From CAVRCA01 sp965218045 (lineage in GTDB: Bacteria > Pseudomonadota > Alphaproteobacteria > Acetobacterales > Acetobacteraceae): DNA of 64,000 nucleotides. Under the pieces are notes generated by a model. It saw nothing but the letters and a program-made list of their open reading frames with translations, searched no databases and was not told the origin of the DNA. The stretch lies in NCBI GenBank assembly GCA_965218045.1, contig CBDCJX010000002.1, positions 151,473-215,472 on the forward strand, read 5' to 3'. Shown here one piece after another: positions 35,387 to 44,258 of this stretch; the first letter of the stretch is position 1; each line of letters begins with the position of its first letter. Both the position numbers and the translations under genes were made by a program.

Positions 35387-36580
35387 TTGACCGCGCCGCG
35401 CGCTGCTCTATGCCGCGCCAGGGTGCGGGGGGAGCCGGCCGAATTGGACGTGCCGATCGAGGCGGTCGAGAGTGCGGTCGAGCCGGCCGGGCGAGAGCCG
35501 GCCGAGCTCACCGTGGTCGTGCCCTGCTACAACGAACGGGACAACATCGTCCCGCTGGTCGCCGCACTCGACAGGGCCCTCGCCGGGCTGCGCTGGGAGG
35601 TGATGTTCGTCGACGACGATAGCCCGGACGGTACCGCGGCCGAAGCGCGCCGGCTCGCCGCGGCCGACCCGCGTGTGCGTTGCATCCGGCGGATCGGCCG
35701 CCGGGGGCTCGCCTCGGCGGTGATCGAGGGCGGCCTGTCCTCGGCGGCCGAGTTCCTCGCGGTGATCGACGGTGATTTGCAGCACGACGAGACGCGACTG
35801 CCCGACATGCTCGCGGCGCTTCGCTCCGGCGGGTTCGACCTGGCGGTGGGTAGCCGCCATGTCGCGGGCGGCGACGATAGGGGGCTGGCCTTGCCCTGGC
35901 GCCACCGGCTGTCGGGCCTCGGCACCAGCCTCGCGCAACGCATCCTGCCGGTCCGGCTGAGCGATCCGATGAGTGGCTTCTTCATGCTGCGCCGGGAGCT
36001 TTTCGAGCAGCTGGCCCCGCGTCTGACCGGGATCGGCTTCAAGATCCTGCTCGACATCGTGCTGAGCGCACCCGAACGGCTGCGGGTGGCGGAGATCCCG
36101 GCGCGGTTCCGCGAGCGGCAGTCGGGCGAGAGCAAGCTCGACGTGCAGGTGCTGGCGGAGTTCGGCGCGCTGCTGGTCGACAAGCTGACCGGCGGCCTGG
36201 TGCCGCTGCGCTTCCTCGCCTTCGCGACGGTCGGAGTGCTCGGCGTGCTGGTCCATCTGGCGGTGCTCATCACCGCGCAACGCGTCGGCACCAGCTTCGC
36301 CACGGCGCAGATCGCTGCCACCGTCGTGGCGATGGCGTTCAACTTCCAGCTCAACAACGAGATCACCTACCGCGACCAGCGACTGCGCGGCGCGCGGCTG
36401 TGGCGCGGCTTCCTGCTGTTCATGCTGGTATGCGGCCTGGGCGCGGTGCCCGGGGTCGGCATCGCGCGGGTGCTGTATGCCGATCACACGGCCTGGACCC
36501 TCGCCGGGGCGGTCGGCGCGGTGATCGCGGTGGTGTGGAACTACGCGGTGTCGGCCACCCTGGTCTGGCGCGCGCGGTGA
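35387..36580 (+). CDS. Family 2 glycosyltransferase fused to a GtrA-like membrane domain
   Basis: A protein of about 397 residues. The GT2 domain (about 40-260) is of the polyprenyl-phosphate mannose/glucose synthase type: LTVVVPCYNERDNIVPLV, FVDDDSPDGTAAEARRL, GLASAVIEGG, AVIDGDLQHDETRLPDML, the DPMSGFFMLRRELFEQL element and FRERQSGESKL. The C-terminal 130 residues carry four hydrophobic segments of GtrA type (FATVGVLGVLVHLAVLI, FNFQLNNEITYRDQR). It likely loads a sugar on a lipid carrier for the next gene's membrane transferase. The start is uncertain: TTG 35387 has a weak AGGA; GTG codons at 35423 or 35450 are alternatives. Confidence 0.85.
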   Translation: MTAPRAALCRARVRGEPAELDVPIEAVESAVEPAGREPAELTVVVPCYNERDNIVPLVAALDRALAGLRWEVMFVDDDSPDGTAAEARRLAAADPRVRCIRRIGRRGLASAVIEGGLSSAAEFLAVIDGDLQHDETRLPDMLAALRSGGFDLAVGSRHVAGGDDRGLALPWRHRLSGLGTSLAQRILPVRLSDPMSGFFMLRRELFEQLAPRLTGIGFKILLDIVLSAPERLRVAEIPARFRERQSGESKLDVQVLAEFGALLVDKLTGGLVPLRFLAFATVGVLGVLVHLAVLITAQRVGTSFATAQIAATVVAMAFNFQLNNEITYRDQRLRGARLWRGFLLFMLVCGLGAVPGVGIARVLYADHTAWTLAGAVGAVIAVVWNYAVSATLVWRAR

Positions 36581-36612
36581 CACCTCGGTTCTGAGCCGGT
36601 GACCTCTCCGGC

Positions 36613-38073
36613 ATGACGCCGGCGCGTTGGCTCGCGGCGTTGGCGGCGCTCACCCTGCTGCGCCTAGCGGTGGCCGCCGCGATGCCGCTGGCGCCGGACG
36701 AGGCGTATTACTGGGTGTGGTCGCGCGCCCTGGCACCCGGCTACCTCGATCATCCGCCGATGGTGGCGCTGTGGATACGCGCCGGGACCTGGCTCGTGGG
36801 CGACGGACCGCTCGGCGTGCGCCTGCTCGCGCCGCTCGCCGCGGCGGCGGGCGCGATCATGCTGGCCGATGCAGGGGAGCGACTGTTTCCCGGGCGTCGA
36901 GCGGGGGTGGTCGGGGCGGCGCTGCTCAACGCCACCCTGCTGGTCAACGTCGGCGCGGTGACGATGACACCGGACGTGCCGCTGATCTTCTTCTGGACCG
37001 CGACCCTGTGGGCCTTGGCGCGGCTCGGCGGGGGCGGCTGGCTGCTTGTCGCCGGGCTATTTGGTGGCCTCGCACTCGACAGCAAATACACCGGCGGCTT
37101 GCTCGGCGTCGGCATGGCGTTGTGGCTGCTCGTCGCCCCGGCGGCGCGGCGCTGGCTGCGCACGCCGTACCCGTACGCCGCTGGCTTGATCGCCGCCGCC
37201 GTGTTTGCCCCGGTGCTGCTGTGGAACGCGGCGCATGGCTGGGTGAGCCTCGTCAAACAGGGCGGCAGGGTGGGCGCCTGGCAGCCGGCACGCGCCGCGC
37301 AGTTCCTCGGCGAGCTGGTCGGCGGCCAGATCGGCCTGGCTACCCCGCTGGTCTTCGTGCTGCTGGTGGCCGGGGTCGTGGTGGCGACGCGACACGCGCT
37401 GCGGCGCCGCGAGCCCGGCTGGACCTTGCTCGCCGCCTCGACCGTGCCGCCCGCGCTCGTGTTCCTGCAACACGCGCTGGGTGACCGGGTGCAAGGCAAC
37501 TGGCCCGCCATCCTCTATCCAGGCGCGGCGCTGGCGGCCGGCGCGCTGCAAGCCCCGGCGTGGCGTCGGTTGCGGCGGCCCGCCCTGGTGCTCGGCGCCG
37601 CGATCGTGGGGGTGGTCTACATCCAGGCGGTGTTCGCGCCCCTGCGGCTGTCGCCGCGCATCGACCCGACCGCCTTGCGGCTGGCCGGCTGGCCGGCGCT
37701 GGCGGGCGAGATCGAACGGGAGCGGCGCGCGCACGGGCTCGCCTTTGTCGCCGCCGACGATTACGGCGTCGCGGCCAAGCTTGGCCGGCTGCTGCCGCCT
37801 GGCGTGGTGGTGATCGGCGCAGAGCCACGCTGGCGGTTGTTCGACTTGCCCCAGCTCGGATCGGGTGGCGAGCCGGGGCTGCTGGTGCGCAGCGCTCGCC
37901 GGCGGAAGGGCCCCGACCGGCAAGTCTGGGACGACATCACCGAGCTCGGCCGCGCCGCGCGAGAGCGGGATGGGCAGGTGATCGAACAATTCCGCTTGTT
38001 CGAGGTCAGCCCGCGCCCCGCTGTGGAGGTCGGCGCGAGATTGCCCCGCCCGGCGGAGGTATCCGCGGATTAG
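36613..38073 (+). CDS. ArnT/PMT-like family 39 glycosyltransferase
   Basis: A 486-residue polytopic membrane protein. The first loop has the catalytic acid in PLAPDEAYYWVWSRALAPGYLDHPPMVA, characteristic of GT39/GT83 enzymes that take sugars from a polyprenyl phosphate carrier. About ten hydrophobic segments follow, with YLLGVG-type core sequences (DSKYTGGLLGVGMALWLL, GNWPAILYPGAALAAG). It begins 33 nt after the GT2-GtrA gene, and the pair may decorate lipid A or another envelope glycan; the acceptor is not known. Confidence 0.85.
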   Translation: MTPARWLAALAALTLLRLAVAAAMPLAPDEAYYWVWSRALAPGYLDHPPMVALWIRAGTWLVGDGPLGVRLLAPLAAAAGAIMLADAGERLFPGRRAGVVGAALLNATLLVNVGAVTMTPDVPLIFFWTATLWALARLGGGGWLLVAGLFGGLALDSKYTGGLLGVGMALWLLVAPAARRWLRTPYPYAAGLIAAAVFAPVLLWNAAHGWVSLVKQGGRVGAWQPARAAQFLGELVGGQIGLATPLVFVLLVAGVVVATRHALRRREPGWTLLAASTVPPALVFLQHALGDRVQGNWPAILYPGAALAAGALQAPAWRRLRRPALVLGAAIVGVVYIQAVFAPLRLSPRIDPTALRLAGWPALAGEIERERRAHGLAFVAADDYGVAAKLGRLLPPGVVVIGAEPRWRLFDLPQLGSGGEPGLLVRSARRRKGPDRQVWDDITELGRAARERDGQVIEQFRLFEVSPRPAVEVGARLPRPAEVSAD

Positions 38074-38114
38074 CCTGGATTTCTCCCGGCCGCGACGGTC
38101 GCCTGGTGGTGGCC

Positions 38115-39260
38115 TCACGCCATGCCGGCGAAGACCCGCAATCGCTTGCTGTGCTTGGGATGCCGGAGTCGGTCGAGCGCCTTTGCCTCGATCTGCCGGA
38201 TGCGCTCGCGGGTGAGGCCCAGCTCGCTGCCGATCTCCTCCAGGGTTCGGGCGTTCCCGTCCAGGAGCCCGAAGCGCTTGGCCACGACCAGCTTCTGGCG
38301 GTCCGTCAGTTGTGCCAGCGTCCGGTGCAGCATGGCCACCAAGGAGCGTTGGATCGCGGCCTCCTCCGGGCTCGGATCGGAGGAGGGCAGGGTGTCGAGC
38401 AAGGAACCGTCGCCTTTGTCCTCGTCCCACCCCGCCTCCAGGGACACGACACCTATTTGCGAAACGGCGAGGATTTTCGCCACTTGCTGGATGTTCCATT
38501 GCAGCTCCTCGGCGAGCTGCTCGATCGTGGGTCGAACCGAGCCGGCGAAGCGCAGACGGCGTTCGGCGCGCCGCAGCTTGCGCACGGCTTCGGCGATGTG
38601 CACCGGCATGCGGATCGTGCTAGCCTTGTTGTCGAGGCTTCGCGTGATGGCCTGCCTGATCCACCAGCACGCGTATGTCGAGAACCTGGCACCGCGCGTG
38701 TGGGCGAACGACTGCACGGCACGCATCAGACCGATCACACCTTCCTGGAGCAGGTCGGCGAGCGAGACGCCGCCCGGCCGATAGTAGCGCCTCGCCACGA
38801 ACAGCACGAGCCGGAGGTTCAGCCGCACGAAGCGTTCTCGGGCCTCGTCGCCGAGGCGCAGCACATGTCGGGCCTCGGGACCGTCCTCGACCGTTTGGGC
38901 GTCCAGGTCGGCGCGCATCCGCTGCGCCTGCTGGATTTGCCGGCCAAGAGTGATCTCTTCCTGGGCCGACATTCTGGGGTGCGACAGCATGCTCAGCAGG
39001 GCGGGCTCCTCCGCCAGCGCGCGCCGGGCCTGACGTGCCCGGCGCCGCGCCGCCGGCGTGCGCTGCTCTGCGGCTTGCAGCACCTCGATGCCACGCTCGC
39101 TGAGCAGTGTGTAGACGGGGAGGCTCTCGGCCCACGCGATGCCATGGCCGGCGAGCACGCGATCGACGTCCGCCTGCGAAAGATCGTCCTGCCGGGCGTG
39201 ATCGGCGAGGAGGCGGTCCACGGCCTGGCGGATGTTCGAGGTCGGGGCAATGTGTGTCAT
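38115..39260 (-). CDS. Sigma-70 family RNA polymerase sigma factor (group 2, RpoD-like)
   Basis: A 381-residue sigma factor. Regions 1.2-2 include LGRQIQQAQRM, FVRLNLRLVLFVARRYYRPGGVSLADLLQEGVIGLMRAVQSF and ARFSTYACWWIRQAITRSLDNKASTIRMPVHI; region 3 and region 4 end TLEEIGSELGLTRERIRQIEAKALDRLRHPKHSKRLR. It lacks the acidic region 1.1 and the long non-conserved insert of the primary RpoD, so it is a group 2 alternative sigma. I prefer the ATG at 39260 (MTHIAPTSNIRQAV); another at 39287 would add nine residues. It is divergent from motB and convergent with the GT39 gene. Confidence 0.88.
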   Translation of the reverse strand: MTHIAPTSNIRQAVDRLLADHARQDDLSQADVDRVLAGHGIAWAESLPVYTLLSERGIEVLQAAEQRTPAARRRARQARRALAEEPALLSMLSHPRMSAQEEITLGRQIQQAQRMRADLDAQTVEDGPEARHVLRLGDEARERFVRLNLRLVLFVARRYYRPGGVSLADLLQEGVIGLMRAVQSFAHTRGARFSTYACWWIRQAITRSLDNKASTIRMPVHIAEAVRKLRRAERRLRFAGSVRPTIEQLAEELQWNIQQVAKILAVSQIGVVSLEAGWDEDKGDGSLLDTLPSSDPSPEEAAIQRSLVAMLHRTLAQLTDRQKLVVAKRFGLLDGNARTLEEIGSELGLTRERIRQIEAKALDRLRHPKHSKRLRVFAGMA

Positions 39261-39263
39261 GCG

Positions 39264-39308
39264 TTGACAAGAACATATATCGAACAAAATGTCAATCTAT
39301 AACGTTAT
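39264..39308. promoter_or_regulatory. AT-rich regulatory region upstream of the sigma factor gene
   Basis: A short AT-rich island in a GC-rich genome. It has an inverted repeat TTGACA (39264-39269) and TGTCAA (39290-39295), spaced 20 nt, and a perfect 10-bp palindrome ATAACGTTAT (39299-39308). Read on the minus strand, the second arm is a consensus -35 box; no good -10 lies 17 nt beyond. Both a promoter and an operator role are plausible. Confidence 0.45.
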
Positions 39309-39426
39309 TTTTTCTCACAAAGATCGATCGGAGACCCGGTGCATCGGTTCGCCGAGCGAGATGCGGATTAGTGCCGGGTTAAGCAGAGTACGGCATCTGT
39401 AGGGCCGGCAAAACGGCTCGGGTCCG

Positions 39427-40578
39427 ATGGCACGGGACAGCGACAAGACCAGCAAGCGCGGCACTATCGTCATCAGAAAGGAGGAGGTGGTCGAAGGCGG
39501 CCATCATGGCGGCGCATGGAAGGTGGCGTACGCGGATTTCGTCACCGCGATGATGGCGTTCTTCCTGCTGATGTGGCTGCTCAACGCCACCACCGAGGAC
39601 CAGCGCAAGGGCTTGGCCGACTATTTCAGCCCCACCACCGCGATCAGCCGCAACTTCTCCGGCAACGGCCGGCCGTTCGGCGGCCATACCCCGTTCGATC
39701 AGGGCCAGCTGGCGTCCGATCGCGGCGCGGTGCAGGTGCTCGTCGGCAAAGCCGAGGTCGTGCAGGACCCGCAGGACGACGACAGCGACACCCCGGCCAA
39801 GCCGCGCAACTACCGCAAGGACAGCCGCGAGCATCCCGACCAGGAGGAAGAGCCACCGGCCGGCGTTCGCCCCGGGGCCGATGCCGCGCCGTCCGCCGTC
39901 GCGGGCACGTCGCAGCAATCGCCTGGTCCAGGTCTGGCGGGCGAGCGCGCCGCCGCGTTGCCGGCTGCCATGTCGCGCGACGCCCAGCATCCGGCGCGGG
40001 AGCAGCGCGAGGGCCAGCAGCAGCGCGACGCCCAGGATCAGCGCGAGCAGGACGAGCGCGAGCAGGAACGCCAGGAGAAGCGCGCCTTTGCCCAGGCGGC
40101 GCAGCAGATCCGCGACGCGGTGCGCAACGACCCCAACCTCGCCGAGATCGCGCGTCAGCTCGCCATCGACACCACCCCGGAGGGCTTGCGCATCCAGATC
40201 TTGGACGAGGACCGGACACCGATGTTCGCGATGGGCTCGGCGGCGCCGAACGAGCGTGCCCGGTTGCTGCTGCAGAAGGTCACCCCTATCCTGGCGCGGC
40301 TGCCCGAAAGCATCTCAATCGCCGGTCACACCGACGCGACGCCCTATCATGGCGGCGATCGCTCGAACTGGGAGCTGTCGGTCGAGCGGGCAAACGCGAC
40401 CCGTCGGCTGCTGCTGGAGGCCGGTCTGCCGGAGCCGCGCATCCGCACCGTGACTGGCAATGCCGACCGCGACCCGCTGCTGCCGGCCGACCCGATGGCC
40501 GCGGCAAACCGTCGGATCGCCATCGTGGTGTTGCGTTCCGCGCACCCGGCGGCGGCGGCGTCGCGACCAGCACCCTGA
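39427..40578 (+). CDS. motB: Flagellar motor stator protein MotB
   Basis: A 383-residue stator subunit. Its single transmembrane segment near residue 35 (VAYADFVTAMMAFFLLMWLL) includes the proton-channel Asp. A long, charged, low-complexity linker (about 110-230; ends REQDEREQERQEKR) leads to the C-terminal OmpA-like peptidoglycan-binding domain with ISIAGHTDATPY and ANRRIAIVVL. The linker is longer than in most MotB proteins. It precedes motA by 10 nt, the reverse of the usual motA-motB order. Confidence 0.92.
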   Translation: MARDSDKTSKRGTIVIRKEEVVEGGHHGGAWKVAYADFVTAMMAFFLLMWLLNATTEDQRKGLADYFSPTTAISRNFSGNGRPFGGHTPFDQGQLASDRGAVQVLVGKAEVVQDPQDDDSDTPAKPRNYRKDSREHPDQEEEPPAGVRPGADAAPSAVAGTSQQSPGPGLAGERAAALPAAMSRDAQHPAREQREGQQQRDAQDQREQDEREQERQEKRAFAQAAQQIRDAVRNDPNLAEIARQLAIDTTPEGLRIQILDEDRTPMFAMGSAAPNERARLLLQKVTPILARLPESISIAGHTDATPYHGGDRSNWELSVERANATRRLLLEAGLPEPRIRTVTGNADRDPLLPADPMAAANRRIAIVVLRSAHPAAAASRPAP

Positions 40579-40588
40579 TCGGCCGATC

Positions 40589-41452
40589 ATGCTGACCATC
40601 GGCGGACTGGTCTTTATGCTGTGCTGCGTGTTCGGCAGCTACGTCCTGTCGGGCGGCAGCCTCGAACCGCTGATCGAGGCGATGCCGTTCGAGATGCTCA
40701 CCATTGGTGGCGCGGCGGTCAGCACCTTCGTGATGTCGAACAGCATGCACGACGTGAAACACACGCTCGGCGGCTTCGGCAAGATCATGAAGGGCGCGGT
40801 GTTCAAGAAGGCCGACTACGTCGAACTGCTCAGCCTACTGTACCTGCTGGTTCGCCTCGCCAGCACCAAGGGGAATATGGCGCTGGAGGCGCATATCGAG
40901 AAGCCGGAGGAGAGCCCGGCTTTCCAGAAGTTCCCGAAGATCATCAAGAACCATCACGCGACGGCGCTGATCTGCGACTACCTGCGAATGGTCGGCATGA
41001 ACGCCGACGATCCAAACCAGATCGAGGACGTGCTGGCGCGTGAGCTGAAGAAGACCTTGCACGAGGAGCTGCACGGCTCGCACGCGTTGCAGAACATGGC
41101 CGACGGGCTGCCCGCGCTCGGCATCGTCGCCGCCGTGCTGGGCGTGATCAAGACGATGTCGCACATCGATCAGCCGCCCGCGGTGTTGGGCCAGATGATC
41201 GGCGGCGCGCTGGTCGGCACGTTTCTCGGCGTGTTGCTGGCCTACGGCATGACGGGTCCGTGCGCCGCGCGGCTAAAAGGCGTGGTGGAGGAGGAGTCGA
41301 AGTATTTCGAGGTGATCCGCGCGGTGATCGTGGCGCATCTGCACGGCAACGCGCCGCAGGTCAGTGTCGAGACCGGCCGCAAGATGGCGCCGAACCAGCA
41401 CATGCCGACATTCCAGGAGCTCGACGAAGTGGTCCAGTCGGTCCAGCTCTGA
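40589..41452 (+). CDS. motA: Flagellar motor stator protein MotA
   Basis: A 287-residue stator protein with four transmembrane segments: MLTIGGLVFMLCCVFGSYVLSGG and EMLTIGGAAVSTFVM near the N-terminus, then GLPALGIVAAVLGVIKTM and MIGGALVGTFLGVLLAYGM in the second half. The cytoplasmic loop contains the expected charged residues for FliG contact. Start at ATG 40589, 10 nt after the motB stop. Confidence 0.93.
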   Translation: MLTIGGLVFMLCCVFGSYVLSGGSLEPLIEAMPFEMLTIGGAAVSTFVMSNSMHDVKHTLGGFGKIMKGAVFKKADYVELLSLLYLLVRLASTKGNMALEAHIEKPEESPAFQKFPKIIKNHHATALICDYLRMVGMNADDPNQIEDVLARELKKTLHEELHGSHALQNMADGLPALGIVAAVLGVIKTMSHIDQPPAVLGQMIGGALVGTFLGVLLAYGMTGPCAARLKGVVEEESKYFEVIRAVIVAHLHGNAPQVSVETGRKMAPNQHMPTFQELDEVVQSVQL

Positions 41453-41494
41453 CGGCGTGCGCGGCGTGTTGTGGCCGACTGATTGGCGGCACCG

Positions 41495-41728
41495 TTATGA
41501 AGCGGGTCGCTCGAACAGCAGCTTGAACAGCCGCTCGCTCTGCGCCAGACCCTCGTCGGTGAGCGCAACCGACTTGGTCTTGCCCGCCGGGTCGCCGATC
41601 AGCCCCTTGCGATGCAGCCGGCCCAGCGCGGCCCAGTCGTGACCTTTCCAGGCCCGGAAACCGTTGTGCAGCGTCAGTTGCAAAAGGCCCAGCACCGCAT
41701 CGTCAATCTGATCGGTATCGATCTCCAT
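41495..41728 (-). CDS. DUF6429 family small protein
   Basis: A 77-residue protein with the DUF6429 pattern: MEIDTDQIDDAVLGLLQLTLHN, then FRAWKGHDWAALGRLHRKGLIGDPAGKTKSVALTDEGL (a winged-helix-like shape). Function is unknown for the family; the fold hints at a small regulator. Start at ATG 41728 fits the family N-terminus. It is convergent with motA. Confidence 0.85.
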   Translation of the reverse strand: MEIDTDQIDDAVLGLLQLTLHNGFRAWKGHDWAALGRLHRKGLIGDPAGKTKSVALTDEGLAQSERLFKLLFERPAS

Positions 41729-41771
41729 CGCTGAACTCCCCGGTGGATCGGCAAGCCTCCCGCCCTCGACC

Positions 41772-42050
41772 GTGCGCGTCATCGTGTGCAGGTCCGATCG
41801 TCAATGTTTGGTCTGTAGGACACTCAACGTGCCGATTGTTCTCGGCAGCTCCACGCCGGGACAATGTTACCGCAATTGCGCGGTGATGGCTGCGTTCGGA
41901 GCGTTGAGCATTCCATGGTTCCTGGAGTCTCTGACGGATCACCGATTGCGCGATGTCGTGCTTTCTGCGGGAGGGATCGTCCTGTTTCCCATTCTCGCGG
42001 TCTACTTCTTCCGCAGAGGGCGGGCGCTGAGCAGCAGTGAGAGCGGTTGA
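41772..42050 (+). CDS. Possible small membrane protein (weak)
   Basis: An open frame of 92 codons. Its second half could form two membrane segments (VMAAFGALSIPWFLESL and VVLSAGGIVLFPILAVYFFRRG), and a start at the ATG of 41887 would give a compact 54-residue membrane protein. Codon use is less GC3-rich than in its neighbours and no ribosome-binding site is evident. I do not recognise a family; it may not be a gene. Confidence 0.25.
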   Translation: MRVIVCRSDRQCLVCRTLNVPIVLGSSTPGQCYRNCAVMAAFGALSIPWFLESLTDHRLRDVVLSAGGIVLFPILAVYFFRRGRALSSSESG

Positions 42051-42224
42051 TCGGCGCGACGGATTTTCGGACCTTCGCCGATCAGTTTGGCACGCACCGT
42101 CATAGGTGTATCGCACGCAATGGATCGCCACACCGCCAAGCGGCGGATCGCAACGAAAGTCGATGTGGCAGAACCATTCGGATTGCAAGCACCGTCCCTG
42201 AACCCGATGGGTGATGCAAGCGGC

Positions 42225-42854
42225 CTATTCGAACTCGGTCGGCAGCGCGGGGTCGCGAGCGTGCGCGAACATGCGTCGGAGCTGGCCGGGCAGCACACGG
42301 CCGAGCGAAACGTCGGATGGCAGGTCGGCTTCCGAAAACCAGCCGATCTCCGATGTCTCCACACTCGTCGCGGCCGTTCCGCCCGTGATGTCGCAGATGA
42401 AGAAGAACTTGCAGCACGAGAACACACCAGGCGCGTGCCCCTGTCGCGTGCGATCCCACACCGCCGCCAACTTGCGCACCCGGGCGTGGAAGCCGCTCTC
42501 CTCGCGTATCTCCTTGATCACGTTTTCGGCGACAGTTAGGTTCACGTCCGCCCAGCCGCCGGGCAGCGTCCAGCGCCCGCCATCCGCCACTTCGCGCACC
42601 ATCAGTAGGCGGCCCTGCTCGTCGAACACCGCGCCGCGCACGTCCACCTTGGGCGTGGCATACCCGCTTTCCCCGGCGAACAACGCGTCGATCCGCTCGA
42701 TCGGGCACGCGGTGTGCGCGGCCATGAGCCTGGACGCCAACGCGCGCAGCGTCTCGTAGCGTTCGTGATCGTACGGGTCGCGGGTGAAGGCGAGGCCGGT
42801 CTGGGCGATGGCCTGGAGTTCGCGGCTCCAGGTCAGCCAATCGGGTTCAGCCAT
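42225..42854 (-). CDS. NUDIX hydrolase with N-terminal NUDIX_4-like extension
   Basis: A 209-residue NUDIX hydrolase. The Nudix box is GGWADVNLTVAENVIKEIREESGF (G-x5-E-x7-REUxEExGU), about residues 107-130. The N-terminal 65 residues (LQAIAQTGLAFTRDPYDHERYETLRALASRLMA) match the helical extension of the ADP-ribose/NADH-type family found in Bacillus YjhB-like enzymes. It hydrolyses a nucleoside diphosphate linked to X; the substrate is unknown. Start at ATG 42854. Confidence 0.9.
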   Translation of the reverse strand: MAEPDWLTWSRELQAIAQTGLAFTRDPYDHERYETLRALASRLMAAHTACPIERIDALFAGESGYATPKVDVRGAVFDEQGRLLMVREVADGGRWTLPGGWADVNLTVAENVIKEIREESGFHARVRKLAAVWDRTRQGHAPGVFSCCKFFFICDITGGTAATSVETSEIGWFSEADLPSDVSLGRVLPGQLRRMFAHARDPALPTEFE

Positions 42855-42946
42855 TGCTTGGTGTGATCCTCGCTCGCAGCGCTGGCCCGCACGCGGTCCC
42901 TGCAACGGCGCGGATCATCGGCGTGAAACGGTCGGCGGGGAAGCGC

Positions 42947-44227
42947 TCAGGCCAGCGTCGGAGGACCGCTCAACATCGCCAGCGCGGCTTCGGGGCCGAG
43001 CAGGATCTCCACGATGCGGATCTTGTCGATGGCGGTGAGCTCCGGCCTGGACGGGGCGCCCTTCAGCAGTTCCGCGGCGTGTCGCAGCGATCTATCGTAG
43101 TGCGGCCCGCTGCCGCCGACCCGCCGACCGGCCTGTTCGAGCTGCCGCAGATCGCGCGCCATGCTCTCGATGCTGCGGATGTCGATCGGATCGAGATCGG
43201 GCTGGGTGCCCTGCAACGGGGCCAGCAGCCGTTCGGCGACCGCCTGCTCGAACTGGGCGAGGCCACGCGCATCGACCGCTTGCCGAACACTCGCCAGCCG
43301 CTGGCGCAACGCCGGGGACGTGCTTGGACGATCGAGCGCGTCCAGCAGCGCGCCGGCTCGTCGGATCGCGATCCCCGCCTCGGCGAGGTCGACGGTGAGG
43401 GGGCCGGCGACGGCGGGTGCCTCCAATACGTCGAGGGCCGAGCTCAGCACCGTGTCCAGCCGCTGCCTGGCGACCGCACCGGGGCGGGTTGCGAGCTCGT
43501 CCAGACGCAGCAGCAACCGCGCCGCATCCGGCAGGCAGCCCAGCAGCAGGGCGAGCGTCATGCTCCATGCGTCGACGCCCGACACCCGGGCGCCATCGAG
43601 AATGCCGTCAAGCGTCTCGGCGCGGATCGGCAGGCCCTGCCGTGCCTCGGCCGCGAGCAGTCGCAACGGCACCGCGTGCTGCAGCGCGCCGCCGACGGCA
43701 CGGGCGAGCGGCGCGAACAGCTCGGGCGGCAGTCCGCTCTCCGCCCAACTGTGCGGCGGCGGGCTGGTCATCAGGGCACGGGCCGCCTCCGGCCAGAGCC
43801 GCTCCCCGGCCGCCGCGATGACGCTCTCATCGCTCTGGGCGCGGTCCTTGATCAGCGCGTCGACCTCGCCCACGACGCTGCCGGCGGAGAGCCGCACGGC
43901 GTCGCTGAGGGGCGTCAGCGCGCTGCGCGGCACCAGCGGCTCGCTTGGCCGCCAGCGCGGCGGCGGAACGATCAGCGGATCGAGCGGCAGGAACAGCAAT
44001 CGGGCGAAGCGCAGTGGTCGCCCCGGGCGCAATTGCATCAGCCGGGGGCGCAGCGGCGCGATCAGCGCATCCGCCGTGCTGCGATCGCGCAACGCGTCGA
44101 CCATGGCAACGACCCGGGTGATCTGCTCGGCCCGCGCCGAGGTCAGGGATTGCTGGACGTCGCGCAACTGCGCCGTGTTTGATGTCGGCGTAGGGGCCGC
44201 AATCGTCGGATCTTCGCTTCGGGGCAC
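42947..44227 (-). CDS. Uncharacterised helical protein, cassette member A (426 aa)
   Basis: I do not recognise a family. The sequence is rich in Ala, Leu and Arg and predicts as a string of helices with no signal peptide, membrane segment or enzymatic motif that I can see. A distinctive segment is LRFARLLFLPLDPLIVPPPRW (about 75-95, shown in part by RFARLLFLPLDPLIVP). It follows the 44259 gene by 31 nt on the same strand, and the two probably act together. The even GC3-rich coding pattern and full length argue for a genuine gene. Confidence 0.7.
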   Translation of the reverse strand: MPRSEDPTIAAPTPTSNTAQLRDVQQSLTSARAEQITRVVAMVDALRDRSTADALIAPLRPRLMQLRPGRPLRFARLLFLPLDPLIVPPPRWRPSEPLVPRSALTPLSDAVRLSAGSVVGEVDALIKDRAQSDESVIAAAGERLWPEAARALMTSPPPHSWAESGLPPELFAPLARAVGGALQHAVPLRLLAAEARQGLPIRAETLDGILDGARVSGVDAWSMTLALLLGCLPDAARLLLRLDELATRPGAVARQRLDTVLSSALDVLEAPAVAGPLTVDLAEAGIAIRRAGALLDALDRPSTSPALRQRLASVRQAVDARGLAQFEQAVAERLLAPLQGTQPDLDPIDIRSIESMARDLRQLEQAGRRVGGSGPHYDRSLRHAAELLKGAPSRPELTAIDKIRIVEILLGPEAALAMLSGPPTLA

Positions 44228-44258
44228 TAGCGCACCGTCTTCTTGACCAGACGCGACA

